Assembly (NCBI RefSeq): GCF_019966535.1
Contig: NZ_JAIMID010000037.1
Coordinates: 1 to 35,850 of the forward strand
Direction of reading: 5' to 3'
DNA length: 35,850 nucleotides
From: Mesobacterium pallidum
GTDB taxonomy: Bacteria > Pseudomonadota > Alphaproteobacteria > Rhodobacterales > Rhodobacteraceae
The stretch's first letter is position 1; each line of letters opens with the position of its first letter. Position numbers and translations under genes: made by a program. This document shows, in pieces, positions 1-8,675 of this stretch. The notes beneath the pieces were generated by a model, which did no database searches, had not been told where the DNA came from, and saw only the letters and a program-made list of their open reading frames with translations.

Positions 1-2
1 AG

Positions 3-755
3 TTGCCTTTGCCCATCGTGGCCTCCTTGCCTCAAAAATTAGGGAAGAAGGCGTCCACGAACCATGGGGCTATTCACACCCTATTCACAGGTTTATTCCA
101 AAGTACAAACCGCAATATCCATGTCGTAACAACAAACTACGACCGCGTTGCAGAGTATGCAGCCGATTCAGGCGGCTACATCCACAACACGGGTTTCCTT
201 CCGGGCTATCTGCGACGGGCCGATGGGGCGGAGAATCTGATTTTCAAACAAGGGGCCAATTTGGCGCGGACGGTCACAGTCTGGAAAGTCCACGGGTCTC
301 TTGATTGGTTTTCAGACCCGCATGGGGGTGTGATGTCGCTACCGATGACGAGCGAGTTGCCCGATGGTTTGGTTCCGTTGATCGTCACGCCAGGTGTAAG
401 CAAATATCAGCGGACGCACGACGAGCCCTTTCGGAGCGCGATACAGGGTGCCGATCGTGTGTTGAGTGCCGCGACCGCATTCATTTGCATAGGATACGGG
501 TTCCGCGACGGCCATATCCATCCGAAGCTGATGACGCGTTGTCGTGTGCATGACGTTCCCATCCTTGTCGCAGCGCGCACCTTAACGCCCGAAGCCAAGG
601 ATTTTCTCAAGAACAACGCCGGGCGTCACTACCTCGCGCTCGAGAACCACGATGAGGGGACGATGGTTTACAACCGTGACAGCCCAGACGGTATTGTTGT
701 TACCGGGGGCAAATATTGGGAGTTGCCTGCATTGAACGAATTGATTGGGTTTTAG
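3..755 (+). CDS. sir2: SIR2-like NADase subunit of a SIR2-HerA defence pair (5' truncated)
   Basis: This is the C-terminal 250 residues of a SIR2-fold protein; the reading frame is open to the window edge, so the true start and the N-terminal NAD-binding glycine motif lie outside. Visible SIR2 landmarks are a TTNYD motif near residue 43, the KVHGSLDW stretch near residues 94-101 that carries the family catalytic histidine, and an IGYGFRDGHI segment near residues 162-171 that resembles the second nucleotide-binding loop. The stop codon overlaps the Shine-Dalgarno sequence of the HerA gene that follows, so the two are co-translated. In characterised SIR2-HerA pairs the SIR2 subunit depletes NAD+ when phage infection activates the complex; the role here is inferred from that pairing. 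The SIR2 fold is clear, while activity cannot be judged without the N-terminus. Confidence 0.85.
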   Translation: MPLPIVASLPQKLGKKASTNHGAIHTLFTGLFQSTNRNIHVVTTNYDRVAEYAADSGGYIHNTGFLPGYLRRADGAENLIFKQGANLARTVTVWKVHGSLDWFSDPHGGVMSLPMTSELPDGLVPLIVTPGVSKYQRTHDEPFRSAIQGADRVLSAATAFICIGYGFRDGHIHPKLMTRCRVHDVPILVAARTLTPEAKDFLKNNAGRHYLALENHDEGTMVYNRDSPDGIVVTGGKYWELPALNELIGF

Positions 756-764
756 GAGGAAGAG
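756..764 (+). promoter_or_regulatory. Shine-Dalgarno of herA overlapping region after sir2 stop
   Basis: AGGAGGA (754-760) begins inside the sir2 TAG stop codon and lies 4 bases before the TTG start at 765. This near-perfect site decides the unusual TTG start and shows translational coupling of the SIR2 and HerA genes. Confidence 0.75.
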
Positions 765-2510
765 TTGGGCATACTTGATTTCAACGATGATGAAAGTCTC
801 GGCAAAATTATTGCCGTCGATACTGCCACTGTGACGGTGCGAGTCGATGAACTTGAACGCCTCAAACGGATTCAGGTCAATCGGTTGACCGCGATCAGAA
901 GCTCGAAAGCCGGGCAGCACTTAATCGGGATAGTTTCGCGCATCACACGCAAAGCAGGTGACGAAACTGCAATAGACGGGGCTGAGGAGGATCCGGAAGC
1001 CGCGCTCCCCGAAAACAACCTCGTTCGGGTCGCTCTGATTGGAACACTCGTAGACAAGGAGGGGCTGAAAGAGAACGTCTTTAAGCGCACCCTAGAGACT
1101 GTGCCCGAAATCGATGCGGATTGCTTTTCCTTGGAAGGTCAGCGCCTGACAGACTTCATGCAGGTCATTTCGCAGGTTTCCGGCGACGGCCCGCAGCTTG
1201 ATCTTGGTCGCTATGCTTTGGACGAGGACGCGCGGGCCTTCTTGAACGGCAACCGTCTGTTCCAACGTCATGCCATCGTGGTCGGTAGCACTGGCAGCGG
1301 CAAATCGTACACAACTGCGCGGCTCCTAGACCAGATTGCCGGTCTTCCACAAGCCAACGTAATCTTGTTCGATATCCATGGTGAGTACCAGACCCTCGAT
1401 AGCGACGAGTTTCGGCATCTACGCATCGCTGGGCCGGGGGACATTGGACACGATCGCCGACTGGCCGACGGTGTTCTACATCTACCGTTCTGGCTTCTCG
1501 GCTATGAGGCATTGGTCGCTTTGTTTGTAGATCGGTCCGATCAGAACGCTCCGAACCAAGCCATGCTCATGACGCGCTGTATCACCGATGCGAAGCGCGC
1601 AATGCTTGATCCGGGAAAACACGCCGACATTCTTGCAAATTTCACTATCGATAGCCCCGTGCCTTTCGATATCGACAGTGTCCACAAGCAACTATCTGAC
1701 TTGAACGAACAAATGGTTCCGGGCGCTAACAACAAGGATAAGCAAGGACCATACTTCGACAAGCTCAGCCGCTTAATCGCGCGATTTGAAGCCAAACGAA
1801 ATGATCGCAGGCTTGGGTTCATATTTCAGCCGCCAGCAGCCTGTATGGATATGGCCTGGCTGTCGGAGGTAACGCATTTCCTGATAGGCGGGCGCGGATC
1901 GCAAGCTGATGGCAAGGGTGGGATCAAGATCATCAATTTCTCGGAAGTGCCGTCCGACATCCTGCCGCTCATGGTCAGCTTGATTGCTCGGCTGATATTC
2001 ACAGTCAGCCAGTGGACGCCACCAGACAACCGTCATCCCATCGCATTGTTCTGCGATGAGGCACATCTGTATATCCCGGAGCGTGCATCGTCAGAGTCAG
2101 CCGATGAGATCTCTGTCGGGATTTTCGAGAGGATCGCCAAAGAAGGCAGGAAATACGGTGTTGGACTAGTGGTTATCAGCCAAAGACCATCCGAAGTGAA
2201 CCGCACCGTTCTGAGCCAGTGCAACAATGTCATTGCGATGCGGCTGACCAACGGCGACGATCAATCCGTGATCAAACGGTTGCTGCCTGACAGCCTCGGC
2301 GGGTTTGGTGATCTTCTACCGGTCCTCGACATCGGTGAGGCATTGGTGGTCGGCGATGCGAGCTTGCTTCCGACGCGAGTTGTGGTGTCCGAGCCGCGCT
2401 TCAAGCCCAATAGCGCGACAGTCAATTTCTGGGATCGTTGGAGTGACGCGGCACCAGTTGCGGGAACGGAAGATGCCGTCCTTTCTTGGCGGAGACAAAG
2501 CAATCACTAG
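765..2510 (+). CDS. herA: HerA-family hexameric ATPase of SIR2-HerA system
   Basis: A 581-residue HerA/FtsK-superfamily ATPase. An N-terminal HAS-barrel-like region (about residues 10-100) precedes the motor domain, which has Walker A GSTGSGKS (174-181), a FDIHGEY segment (202-208) typical of HerA, Walker B with DEAH (431-434) and a VISQRPSEV sensor/arginine-finger region near 470. The start is a TTG, chosen because AGGAGGA sits 4 bases upstream and the ORF otherwise lacks a good start; the gap from the SIR2 stop is 9 bases. HerA proteins form hexamers that pump or unwind DNA; with SIR2 partners they form large complexes needed for NAD-consuming phage defence. No NurA nuclease gene is next to it, which argues against the archaeal-type DNA end-resection role. 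Confidence 0.9.
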   Translation: MGILDFNDDESLGKIIAVDTATVTVRVDELERLKRIQVNRLTAIRSSKAGQHLIGIVSRITRKAGDETAIDGAEEDPEAALPENNLVRVALIGTLVDKEGLKENVFKRTLETVPEIDADCFSLEGQRLTDFMQVISQVSGDGPQLDLGRYALDEDARAFLNGNRLFQRHAIVVGSTGSGKSYTTARLLDQIAGLPQANVILFDIHGEYQTLDSDEFRHLRIAGPGDIGHDRRLADGVLHLPFWLLGYEALVALFVDRSDQNAPNQAMLMTRCITDAKRAMLDPGKHADILANFTIDSPVPFDIDSVHKQLSDLNEQMVPGANNKDKQGPYFDKLSRLIARFEAKRNDRRLGFIFQPPAACMDMAWLSEVTHFLIGGRGSQADGKGGIKIINFSEVPSDILPLMVSLIARLIFTVSQWTPPDNRHPIALFCDEAHLYIPERASSESADEISVGIFERIAKEGRKYGVGLVVISQRPSEVNRTVLSQCNNVIAMRLTNGDDQSVIKRLLPDSLGGFGDLLPVLDIGEALVVGDASLLPTRVVVSEPRFKPNSATVNFWDRWSDAAPVAGTEDAVLSWRRQSNH

Positions 2511-2553
2511 CCCTAGGAGCGATGAAAACAGTCAACGAGTATTGCCGCACATA

Positions 2554-4725
2554 TTATGCTGGGACGATTCTACCGACCATCGCGGTAAGAGTATCGGGCG
2601 CAAGCTTGGAAGAAATTGCATCCAACTCCAAGAGGGGCTGCGACAGGTAAGGATGAAACTTCTCCGACATTAAATTCCCAGCTCCAGCGAACAGATCGAC
2701 AGGTTCGCCAGATCGAATGTGCGCTAGTACCGTTTGAAGATCGGGGGTTTCGTCCCCGGCCTCCACCATCAGAAACCCGTCATGCAGTTCGACCGAAAAC
2801 CCCTCGCTTCTCAGTGCTAGCGCGAGAGTCGACGTCTTCACCGTTCCGACCCGCGATGCGATAATCGATGTATGCTCACCAAGAGAGTGGATATTCTCGG
2901 TCCGAAACCCTAGCAGTTGATATTGCGCACGCGCTTCCTCCAGCATCTTCAAGGAAACATTGTCCATATAGGCCGGACTGGAATCCCCCTCGAGCACGGC
3001 GAACATTCGGTCGATCACTTTGTCATGAATGTCCCCCGCATCGCCGCCGAAGACGGGCGGCACACCAGCCTTCGCGGGTTTGACGACGATGACCTTTTCA
3101 CGATCATGGATTTCTTGAACTACCCAACGCCGTCCAGAAAAAATGAGCAGCATCCCAGGAGCAAGAACATTGTCGATTGGCAAGGTTCCAAGATCCCGCC
3201 CCTCTGCGACCAACCGGAACTCCTCAGGCGTCTGGAACACCGCATAGAAGCTGTAATGCTCAACCAGCTTTTCGCCCGCGGGTCCTAAAAGTAGCAGCCC
3301 GCTGCCGGCCTGTTCGATCAAGCCGGTTTCTGGGTGGCCGATCGCACGCAATACATCTGCGAATATATCGGTTGTGACCTTTCGAAAAGGGCCTTCGCGG
3401 CAAAGGACGTTGTAGACCGCGCTTGCAGACGCACCGCCGCGCTGCGCAATAACTGATAGTATCTGATGGACGAGCGTCGAAAGGTGAAGGGCTTGTGGTT
3501 TTGGTGGTTCGCACCAACCTTCCAGCAGCAGGTCTATCATCGCGATGGACCTGATCAGGCCGAGGCGAAGACGATCCACGAAGCTACTCTCCGGCGTCAA
3601 CTTGGCTTCGACAGCGTACTGCCTGAGAATGGCCGGTTGTCCTTCACGCCGGCCTGACCGGCCAAGCCGTTGTCGCAACGCCGCGACGCTGAATGGCGCG
3701 CCAATTTGAGCCACACAAGTCACGTCACCGATGTCGATTCCAAGCTCGAGCGTCGACGTGCAAACGGCGGTCGTCGGTTTGGCAGGATCCTTTAAGCGCC
3801 GTTCTACGAAGTCACGGTGTTCTCGGGATAGGCTCGCGTGGTGGGGATAGAATTCCTGTGGCAGGTGCTCCCGTTCGCAAAGCTCCCGCAACCGATCTGC
3901 GTAAATCTCGACCCGTTGGCGCGCTCCGGCGAAGACCAGGTTGTCACTGCCTCGAAGGTGTTTGAACAGATGGGCTGCTATCGCGTCCGTTGCGGATGGG
4001 CTGTTTTCATCCTCATCGCCTGAGAGATAGCCGCGAAGCTGAAGCTTCAATTCTGCCTCGCCGCCATCTGCTTCGATCAGCTGGACAGAGCTTGCTGCGT
4101 CAGGGCGAAGATAGGCCTTGGCGAGGTCCATGTCGCCTAGCGTAGCTGACAGACCTATCCGACGGATTGGGCGCTTTATCGCGAGCTCGAGCCTTGTGAG
4201 CAGTGAACGAAGCTGGACACCGCGTTCGCTATCCAGAACCGTATGCAGTTCGTCGATCACGACCGCCCGCGTGGCCCCAAATAGGCGGGCAATTTCCAAA
4301 CCGCGACGAATGAAAAGCGCTTCAAGGGACTCTGGGGTTATCAGCAGGATCCCTTTTGGAGATTTCAACGCGCGCGTCTTGATCGATTGCGAGACATCCC
4401 CGTGCCAGGGAACAACCGGAAGCTCTGCTTCCTGGCAGACGCCCTCCAGCCGCATGGCCTGGTCCGTGATCAAGGCTTTCAGCGGACCGATGTAGAGCAG
4501 GTCGAAACCGGTGCCGCCCGACGACTCGTCAAGCACCTGTGAAATCAACGGCAGGAACGCCGCCTCGGTCTTTCCGCCCGCCGTGGACGCCGCAACGATT
4601 AAATCGGCGTTGGTCTCGTAGATCGTCCGGATGGATCGCGCCTGGATGTCGCGAAGTTCGCGCCATCCTTTCTGGCGTATCCATTTCTGCACAGGCCTCG
4701 CCAGTTTGTCGAACGCACTGCTCAT
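2554..4725 (-). CDS. sngC: Lhr-like superfamily 2 helicase, Shango SngC-type
   Basis: A 723-residue DEAD/DEAH helicase. Q27 lies in the Q-motif region; Walker A is ASTAGGKT (46-53); motif Ib TPES is at 130-133; box II reads DELH (158-161), the variant typical of Lhr-like helicases; SAT is at 193-195 and motif VI QRLGRSGR at 352-359. A C-terminal half of about 350 residues follows the two RecA domains and probably contains winged-helix and accessory domains. The gene starts 5 bases after the stop of the upstream ATPase gene, so it is the last cistron of a three-gene operon. TerB-like protein, DUF2791 ATPase and helicase in this order is the composition of the Shango antiphage system. The helicase family is certain; the system assignment rests on gene content. 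It ends tail-to-tail 43 bp from herA. Confidence 0.88.
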   Translation of the reverse strand: MSSAFDKLARPVQKWIRQKGWRELRDIQARSIRTIYETNADLIVAASTAGGKTEAAFLPLISQVLDESSGGTGFDLLYIGPLKALITDQAMRLEGVCQEAELPVVPWHGDVSQSIKTRALKSPKGILLITPESLEALFIRRGLEIARLFGATRAVVIDELHTVLDSERGVQLRSLLTRLELAIKRPIRRIGLSATLGDMDLAKAYLRPDAASSVQLIEADGGEAELKLQLRGYLSGDEDENSPSATDAIAAHLFKHLRGSDNLVFAGARQRVEIYADRLRELCEREHLPQEFYPHHASLSREHRDFVERRLKDPAKPTTAVCTSTLELGIDIGDVTCVAQIGAPFSVAALRQRLGRSGRREGQPAILRQYAVEAKLTPESSFVDRLRLGLIRSIAMIDLLLEGWCEPPKPQALHLSTLVHQILSVIAQRGGASASAVYNVLCREGPFRKVTTDIFADVLRAIGHPETGLIEQAGSGLLLLGPAGEKLVEHYSFYAVFQTPEEFRLVAEGRDLGTLPIDNVLAPGMLLIFSGRRWVVQEIHDREKVIVVKPAKAGVPPVFGGDAGDIHDKVIDRMFAVLEGDSSPAYMDNVSLKMLEEARAQYQLLGFRTENIHSLGEHTSIIASRVGTVKTSTLALALRSEGFSVELHDGFLMVEAGDETPDLQTVLAHIRSGEPVDLFAGAGNLMSEKFHPYLSQPLLELDAISSKLAPDTLTAMVGRIVPA

Positions 4726-4730
4726 CGGCG

Positions 4731-6038
4731 TCAGAGCTTGAAGCTGATCAGGTCATCGTCACTGGGGTCTTGGGTGCCAGTCGCCTCGTCTAACTCCGTC
4801 ATGTCTTCGCCGAGGTCTTCGGACACCTCGATCTTTTCGATCAGATCGCTCCACTCGACACCGGGGTTTTGCTCAAGCACGGAAAGCAGGTTCACGAATG
4901 CCGTCACCGTATTGCGCGGGGTGCGGAAGTAAGCTTCACCGATCCGGTCCGAGCAATGCGCCATAAAGGCTTCGAGCGCGTCGTCCGGCAGAGCACCGGC
5001 ATCGTCCTGCATGATCCGCCGGACATTGGCCAGAAGAACGAAGAGATCTTCAGGGGTCAGGCTGGCCAGCCGGACAACGGGTCCTGAAAGGTCGACCAAT
5101 CCGTCTCGCGCGAAGGTGTTCTCGGCCAAACGCGATTGAAGGGCTTCGTAGCTGTAGAGCCCTCGACGGGTGTTCATCAGAAACTCCGGGGTCCCGCCCA
5201 TCAGAAATCCGAGGTTCTCGGCACTGCCCTGCAGCACATCATTCAGGATCCGTAGGATCTGTTCGTAGTTTGCATTGCGGGCCTGCGACGATGTGAGCTT
5301 GTAGAGGTTCACCATCTCGTCGAGGCCGACGAGCAGGCCTTTGTAACCGGCTTCACACACGAATGCCGACATCAGCTTCAGATGGTCGTAGACACTGGCA
5401 TCGTCGATGATCGTTCGCACGCCAAGCGCCTTGCGCGCGTCGGTACGTGTCGCGAATTCACCGCGCAGCCATCTCAGGGCTGCGGATTTCAGCTCGTCGT
5501 CGCCTGTTTCATGGCCTTCCCAATATCGACGGATGACTTCGGCGAACTCAAACCCTCCGGTGAGTTCTTCGAAGTGGCCAAGGCGTTCACGAATGACGAT
5601 CCCCGTGGGCAAATCCCGTTCTTCAGCATCTCGGTGAGCCTGGCTGACAAACCGTTCCACCACGTTGGCCAATGCCCCGCCATCGGGTTTTGTCCGCGTC
5701 GAGAGGTTTCGGGCCATCTCGGCATACAGCCCGCGAGCTTGTCCGCCGGTCGCGTGAATGCGCCGATCTGGCGCTAAATCCGCGAACATCACGACCAAGC
5801 CTTTCTCCAGAGCCACGAGGCGGATCAGGTTCATGAAGAACGTCTTGCCCGATCCGTATTCCCCGATGATGAACCGGATCGCCGATCCGCCATCGGATAT
5901 CCGGTCCATGTCCTTGACGAGCTCTTCAATCTCTCGGACGCGGCCAACCTGAATATGGCGTAAACCGAGCTTGGGCACGACCCCGGCCCGAAGCGCCTGT
6001 ACGATTGCATCGCGTTCACGTGGTTTCAACTTAGACAT
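4731..6038 (-). CDS. sngB: BrxC/BrxD-like (DUF2791) P-loop ATPase, Shango SngB-type
   Basis: A 435-residue AAA+-like ATPase with Walker A GEYGSGKT (59-66) and Walker B GLLVGLDEM ending in D240-E241, followed by VNLYK. The layout (N-terminal VGR-REI region before Walker A, DEMVNLYK after Walker B, length) fits the DUF2791 family that also includes the BREX proteins BrxC/BrxD. The start at 6038 was preferred over one 15 bases upstream because a GGAGGG-like ribosome site precedes it; it overlaps the end of the TerB gene by 8 bases, a sign of coupling. In BREX type 2 loci a similar ATPase sits beside an Lhr-like helicase, but no BREX methylase, PglZ or BrxC giant protein occurs here, so Shango fits better than a BREX remnant. 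It probably powers or gates the helicase partner (inference). Confidence 0.85.
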   Translation of the reverse strand: MSKLKPRERDAIVQALRAGVVPKLGLRHIQVGRVREIEELVKDMDRISDGGSAIRFIIGEYGSGKTFFMNLIRLVALEKGLVVMFADLAPDRRIHATGGQARGLYAEMARNLSTRTKPDGGALANVVERFVSQAHRDAEERDLPTGIVIRERLGHFEELTGGFEFAEVIRRYWEGHETGDDELKSAALRWLRGEFATRTDARKALGVRTIIDDASVYDHLKLMSAFVCEAGYKGLLVGLDEMVNLYKLTSSQARNANYEQILRILNDVLQGSAENLGFLMGGTPEFLMNTRRGLYSYEALQSRLAENTFARDGLVDLSGPVVRLASLTPEDLFVLLANVRRIMQDDAGALPDDALEAFMAHCSDRIGEAYFRTPRNTVTAFVNLLSVLEQNPGVEWSDLIEKIEVSEDLGEDMTELDEATGTQDPSDDDLISFKL

Positions 6039-8559
6039 CCCTGCCCTCCGCACTCATCTTTTCTCTTACCGCCTCCGCAATCTCCAGAGACACGTCATAT
6101 CCATCATACTCGTCGAGAAGCGCTTCATCGTAGGTCTCAAAAGCCCATTCATTCACTGCTTCCAAAGCCCCGGACGCCATTAAGCCATGCGAGGCGCAGA
6201 TCGTCTCGAACTCGGTCTCAGACCAATGCTCCCGAGTAATTAGTTCGAGAACAAGGGCGCCGTGTTTCGGGTCAAGCCCTGCCAGCTGGCTTTGGCTGGC
6301 AGGCCCGGAGGCACCACTTTCTTCCTCTTCAACATCGAAAATCTGACCGAGGACGGACGACACGCGCTCGGTGTCCGAACGGATTGCCGCGATCCGCGAA
6401 GCGTCGAGTTTCGGTCCGCTGGCTTTTTCAAGCGCGGGTATAGCTTCGCCCAGGCGACCCGGTTGCGAGGCACGAACGGTGCGTGGACCATCCGCAACTT
6501 CGCCAGCATGCAGGTCCGAGTAGGCCAGCGCAGGATCAAGGCCCAAGGCCTTGTAGATCTTCTCGATGCTTGCGACTTCGTCGGAGTGAATAATGCCATC
6601 GGCATGTGCTGCACCGACCAGCGCTGCCCGCATAGCGGCTTGGCTGTCTTGGCCCACCTCCTTCAATTTGCGCCGCAGAAGCGTCATGTCCGGTGGCACG
6701 GCCAGAAACCATTCAAGGTTTGCACGCAGCCTGCGGCGTTCCTGATCGCTGAGGGCCGCGGCAGCAACTTGCTCTTCCAACGCCCTGCGTTCAGGCTCCG
6801 CGATGCGACCATCCGCATGAGCAACGAACGACCCAAGTGCCAATTCGATTAAGGCGCTTCGATAGCTGTCGGAAACGTCCTCCAGTCGCTCGATAGGCTC
6901 GCCCAGACGAAACAGCACAACAGGCTCTTCCGCCTTGGGCGACCGGAGCGCAAACCGAGGGTCGGGCGCCAGACCGAAACCGAGGCGCGCGAGCGCGTCG
7001 GCCGCTCCTGTCATTTGCCGTTTCCCGATATTCTCGTCCGTTTCTCCCTCCAGACGTCCGATCACCTCTTCAAGCGGCACCAATCCCCCCCGATCGACGA
7101 TATCGGCAGCCCAAGATTTCAAGCGGTTCATTTCCTCCGATGGGAAGGCATCCCACAGTTCAGAGGGCAATAGGGCATGCGCTTCCACGCTTCCGCGGCC
7201 ATCAGGGTTTCGGCCCAGGAAGCGACTGAGCTTGTCGAGGTCGTTCATCACCTCGTCAGCCAACTCCTGGGCAATCTCGACCGGTTTGCGCAGACCGGAA
7301 ATATCCGGGACCGGCTTGCCATCAACGGTTGGGTTGGCAGACCCCTGAAACTCGCTCGAGGCGGCCCTATAAGAAGCCGTGAGTGATTTCCGGGGTTTGG
7401 TCACTTTGAGCCCATCAGGGAAACGCCGATCAAACCGCATACGGAAAAGAGCGACGAACTCGTCACGGCATCGCGTCGCGGGAGTTCTCAGATTTGTTTC
7501 CGGATGGCAGATGAGCCAACTCAGCAACCAGTCAGCTGTCAGGTTCTCGCCTTTGTCGATCCGAGCTCCGATTGCGTATTTGAGTGAGAACGGAAGTTCC
7601 CAGCCCTGCTTCTCAAAAATCGGATCGATCGCGTCGAGGTCGGTTTCGGCAAGCATCGCTATGTCGAGGAACTCACCCAAATAGCGCCTGACGGAGTGGT
7701 TGTCAGGGTAAAGTGACTGCAGCCGCCGAACTTCCTGGACGATATCCTTTGCGTCTTCATTGGACTGATCAACGAAGAAGCGACGCTCTAGCCCGTAGAA
7801 GTACAGGAACATGTAGCCGGGGTTGTAGGAGGCATCGTTTCGCCCGCTGGCCAGCCAGTCGAGGTAGGTCGCCCGGCACTGAGGTGAGATATCCGAGTAC
7901 CCAGGCCAGTAGGGCATACCTTCTCCAGCTTTGTCGGCTCCAGAGCGCGCGACCGACAGGGACGGATCGATATAGGCTCGGCATTTGTCACGATACCCGT
8001 AGGTGTTCAGCAAGGGGGGCGTGCCGACATAGACCATCCCGCCGATGTTGCGGCCGGCCACGCTAGCTGTTTCGCTAGACGGGACCCACCCGCTTTTCGT
8101 TGGTCGGGACGATACGCTCGATGCCATTCGCGAAGGCTGATTTCGTTCAGCGGCCGCGGCAAGTGCCGGCGCCGCAGACTTTCCAGCCCGAACGATTTCA
8201 GCGTAGTCCTGCTTTGGTGGAGAGTAGGCCTGCACGGCAGCCGGTGCTTGAGACGCATTGGCTTCGCGAGTTCGTTCGCGCTCACGCTCGATAAGCTTGT
8301 CGTAGGCACTTGGGCGCGGCACCGGCTCAGGTCGGGGGGAGTGGGTTTCGGAACTCCCCTCAGCTTGCGCCTTTGCAGCGACTTTCCGCGATCTCCGTTT
8401 TTCTTGCCACCAGACCAGAATGACGGGAACACCAAATGCAAACAGCATCTGGCCACCAACCGGCCAACCCTGAAGCATTATGGTCACCACGACCATGCAT
8501 AAGAAAAAATTCAGGGCGAGAAAGAATGTAATTCGGAAAAACTTGAGTATTGAAGACAT
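6031..8559 (-). CDS. sngA: Membrane-anchored TerB-N/TerB/TerB-C protein, Shango SngA-type
   Basis: An 842-residue protein. Two hydrophobic helices at about 8-30 and 35-51 precede a charged WQEKRRSRK stop-transfer stretch, so the protein is probably anchored in the inner membrane with its bulk in the cytoplasm. A proline/alanine-rich linker (60-165) is followed by a TerB-N-like region (about 170-400), two TerB-like HADGxI motifs (AHADGRI near 580 and AHADGII near 652, each with acidic residues that in TerB proteins bind metal), and an acidic TerB-C-like tail. GAGAGGG lies about 8 bases before the ATG. It heads the minus-strand operon. TerB-family proteins are known from tellurite-resistance and stress or defence operons; in Shango the TerB protein is an essential partner of the ATPase and helicase. 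Membrane anchoring would place sensing at the cell envelope (inference). Confidence 0.83.
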   Translation of the reverse strand: MSSILKFFRITFFLALNFFLCMVVVTIMLQGWPVGGQMLFAFGVPVILVWWQEKRRSRKVAAKAQAEGSSETHSPRPEPVPRPSAYDKLIERERERTREANASQAPAAVQAYSPPKQDYAEIVRAGKSAAPALAAAAERNQPSRMASSVSSRPTKSGWVPSSETASVAGRNIGGMVYVGTPPLLNTYGYRDKCRAYIDPSLSVARSGADKAGEGMPYWPGYSDISPQCRATYLDWLASGRNDASYNPGYMFLYFYGLERRFFVDQSNEDAKDIVQEVRRLQSLYPDNHSVRRYLGEFLDIAMLAETDLDAIDPIFEKQGWELPFSLKYAIGARIDKGENLTADWLLSWLICHPETNLRTPATRCRDEFVALFRMRFDRRFPDGLKVTKPRKSLTASYRAASSEFQGSANPTVDGKPVPDISGLRKPVEIAQELADEVMNDLDKLSRFLGRNPDGRGSVEAHALLPSELWDAFPSEEMNRLKSWAADIVDRGGLVPLEEVIGRLEGETDENIGKRQMTGAADALARLGFGLAPDPRFALRSPKAEEPVVLFRLGEPIERLEDVSDSYRSALIELALGSFVAHADGRIAEPERRALEEQVAAAALSDQERRRLRANLEWFLAVPPDMTLLRRKLKEVGQDSQAAMRAALVGAAHADGIIHSDEVASIEKIYKALGLDPALAYSDLHAGEVADGPRTVRASQPGRLGEAIPALEKASGPKLDASRIAAIRSDTERVSSVLGQIFDVEEEESGASGPASQSQLAGLDPKHGALVLELITREHWSETEFETICASHGLMASGALEAVNEWAFETYDEALLDEYDGYDVSLEIAEAVREKMSAEGRDV

Positions 8560-8598
8560 TATCGGAACCCTCTCCGAACCACACTATTTTGGATGCCC

Positions 8599-8624
8599 AT
8601 CATTGCAACGACTATCGCAATGAT
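8599..8624. promoter_or_regulatory. 8-bp inverted repeat upstream of the TerB-ATPase-helicase operon
   Basis: Perfect arms ATCATTGC and GCAATGAT separated by 10 bases, 40-65 bp upstream of the operon start codon. On the minus strand the right arm forms part of a TTGCAA candidate -35 with TAGTGT 16 bases downstream, so a repressor bound here could block the promoter. Site geometry (18-bp centre spacing) fits a dimeric HTH protein; the partner is unknown. Confidence 0.45.
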
Positions 8625-8675
8625 TGAATGCGCTTTTGATGCGTAGACGTTCTTCGGTCCGGTTCGATCAACGAT

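Noticed and set aside
3..2510. Thoeris or DSR system
   Set aside because: The SIR2 gene is paired with HerA, no TIR gene is present, and the SIR2 protein is not the giant single-gene DSR type.
2554..6053. BREX type 2 locus
   Set aside because: The Lhr-like helicase and BrxD-like ATPase resemble BREX genes, but no PglX, PglZ, BrxC or BrxA/B is present and a TerB protein is; the set fits Shango.
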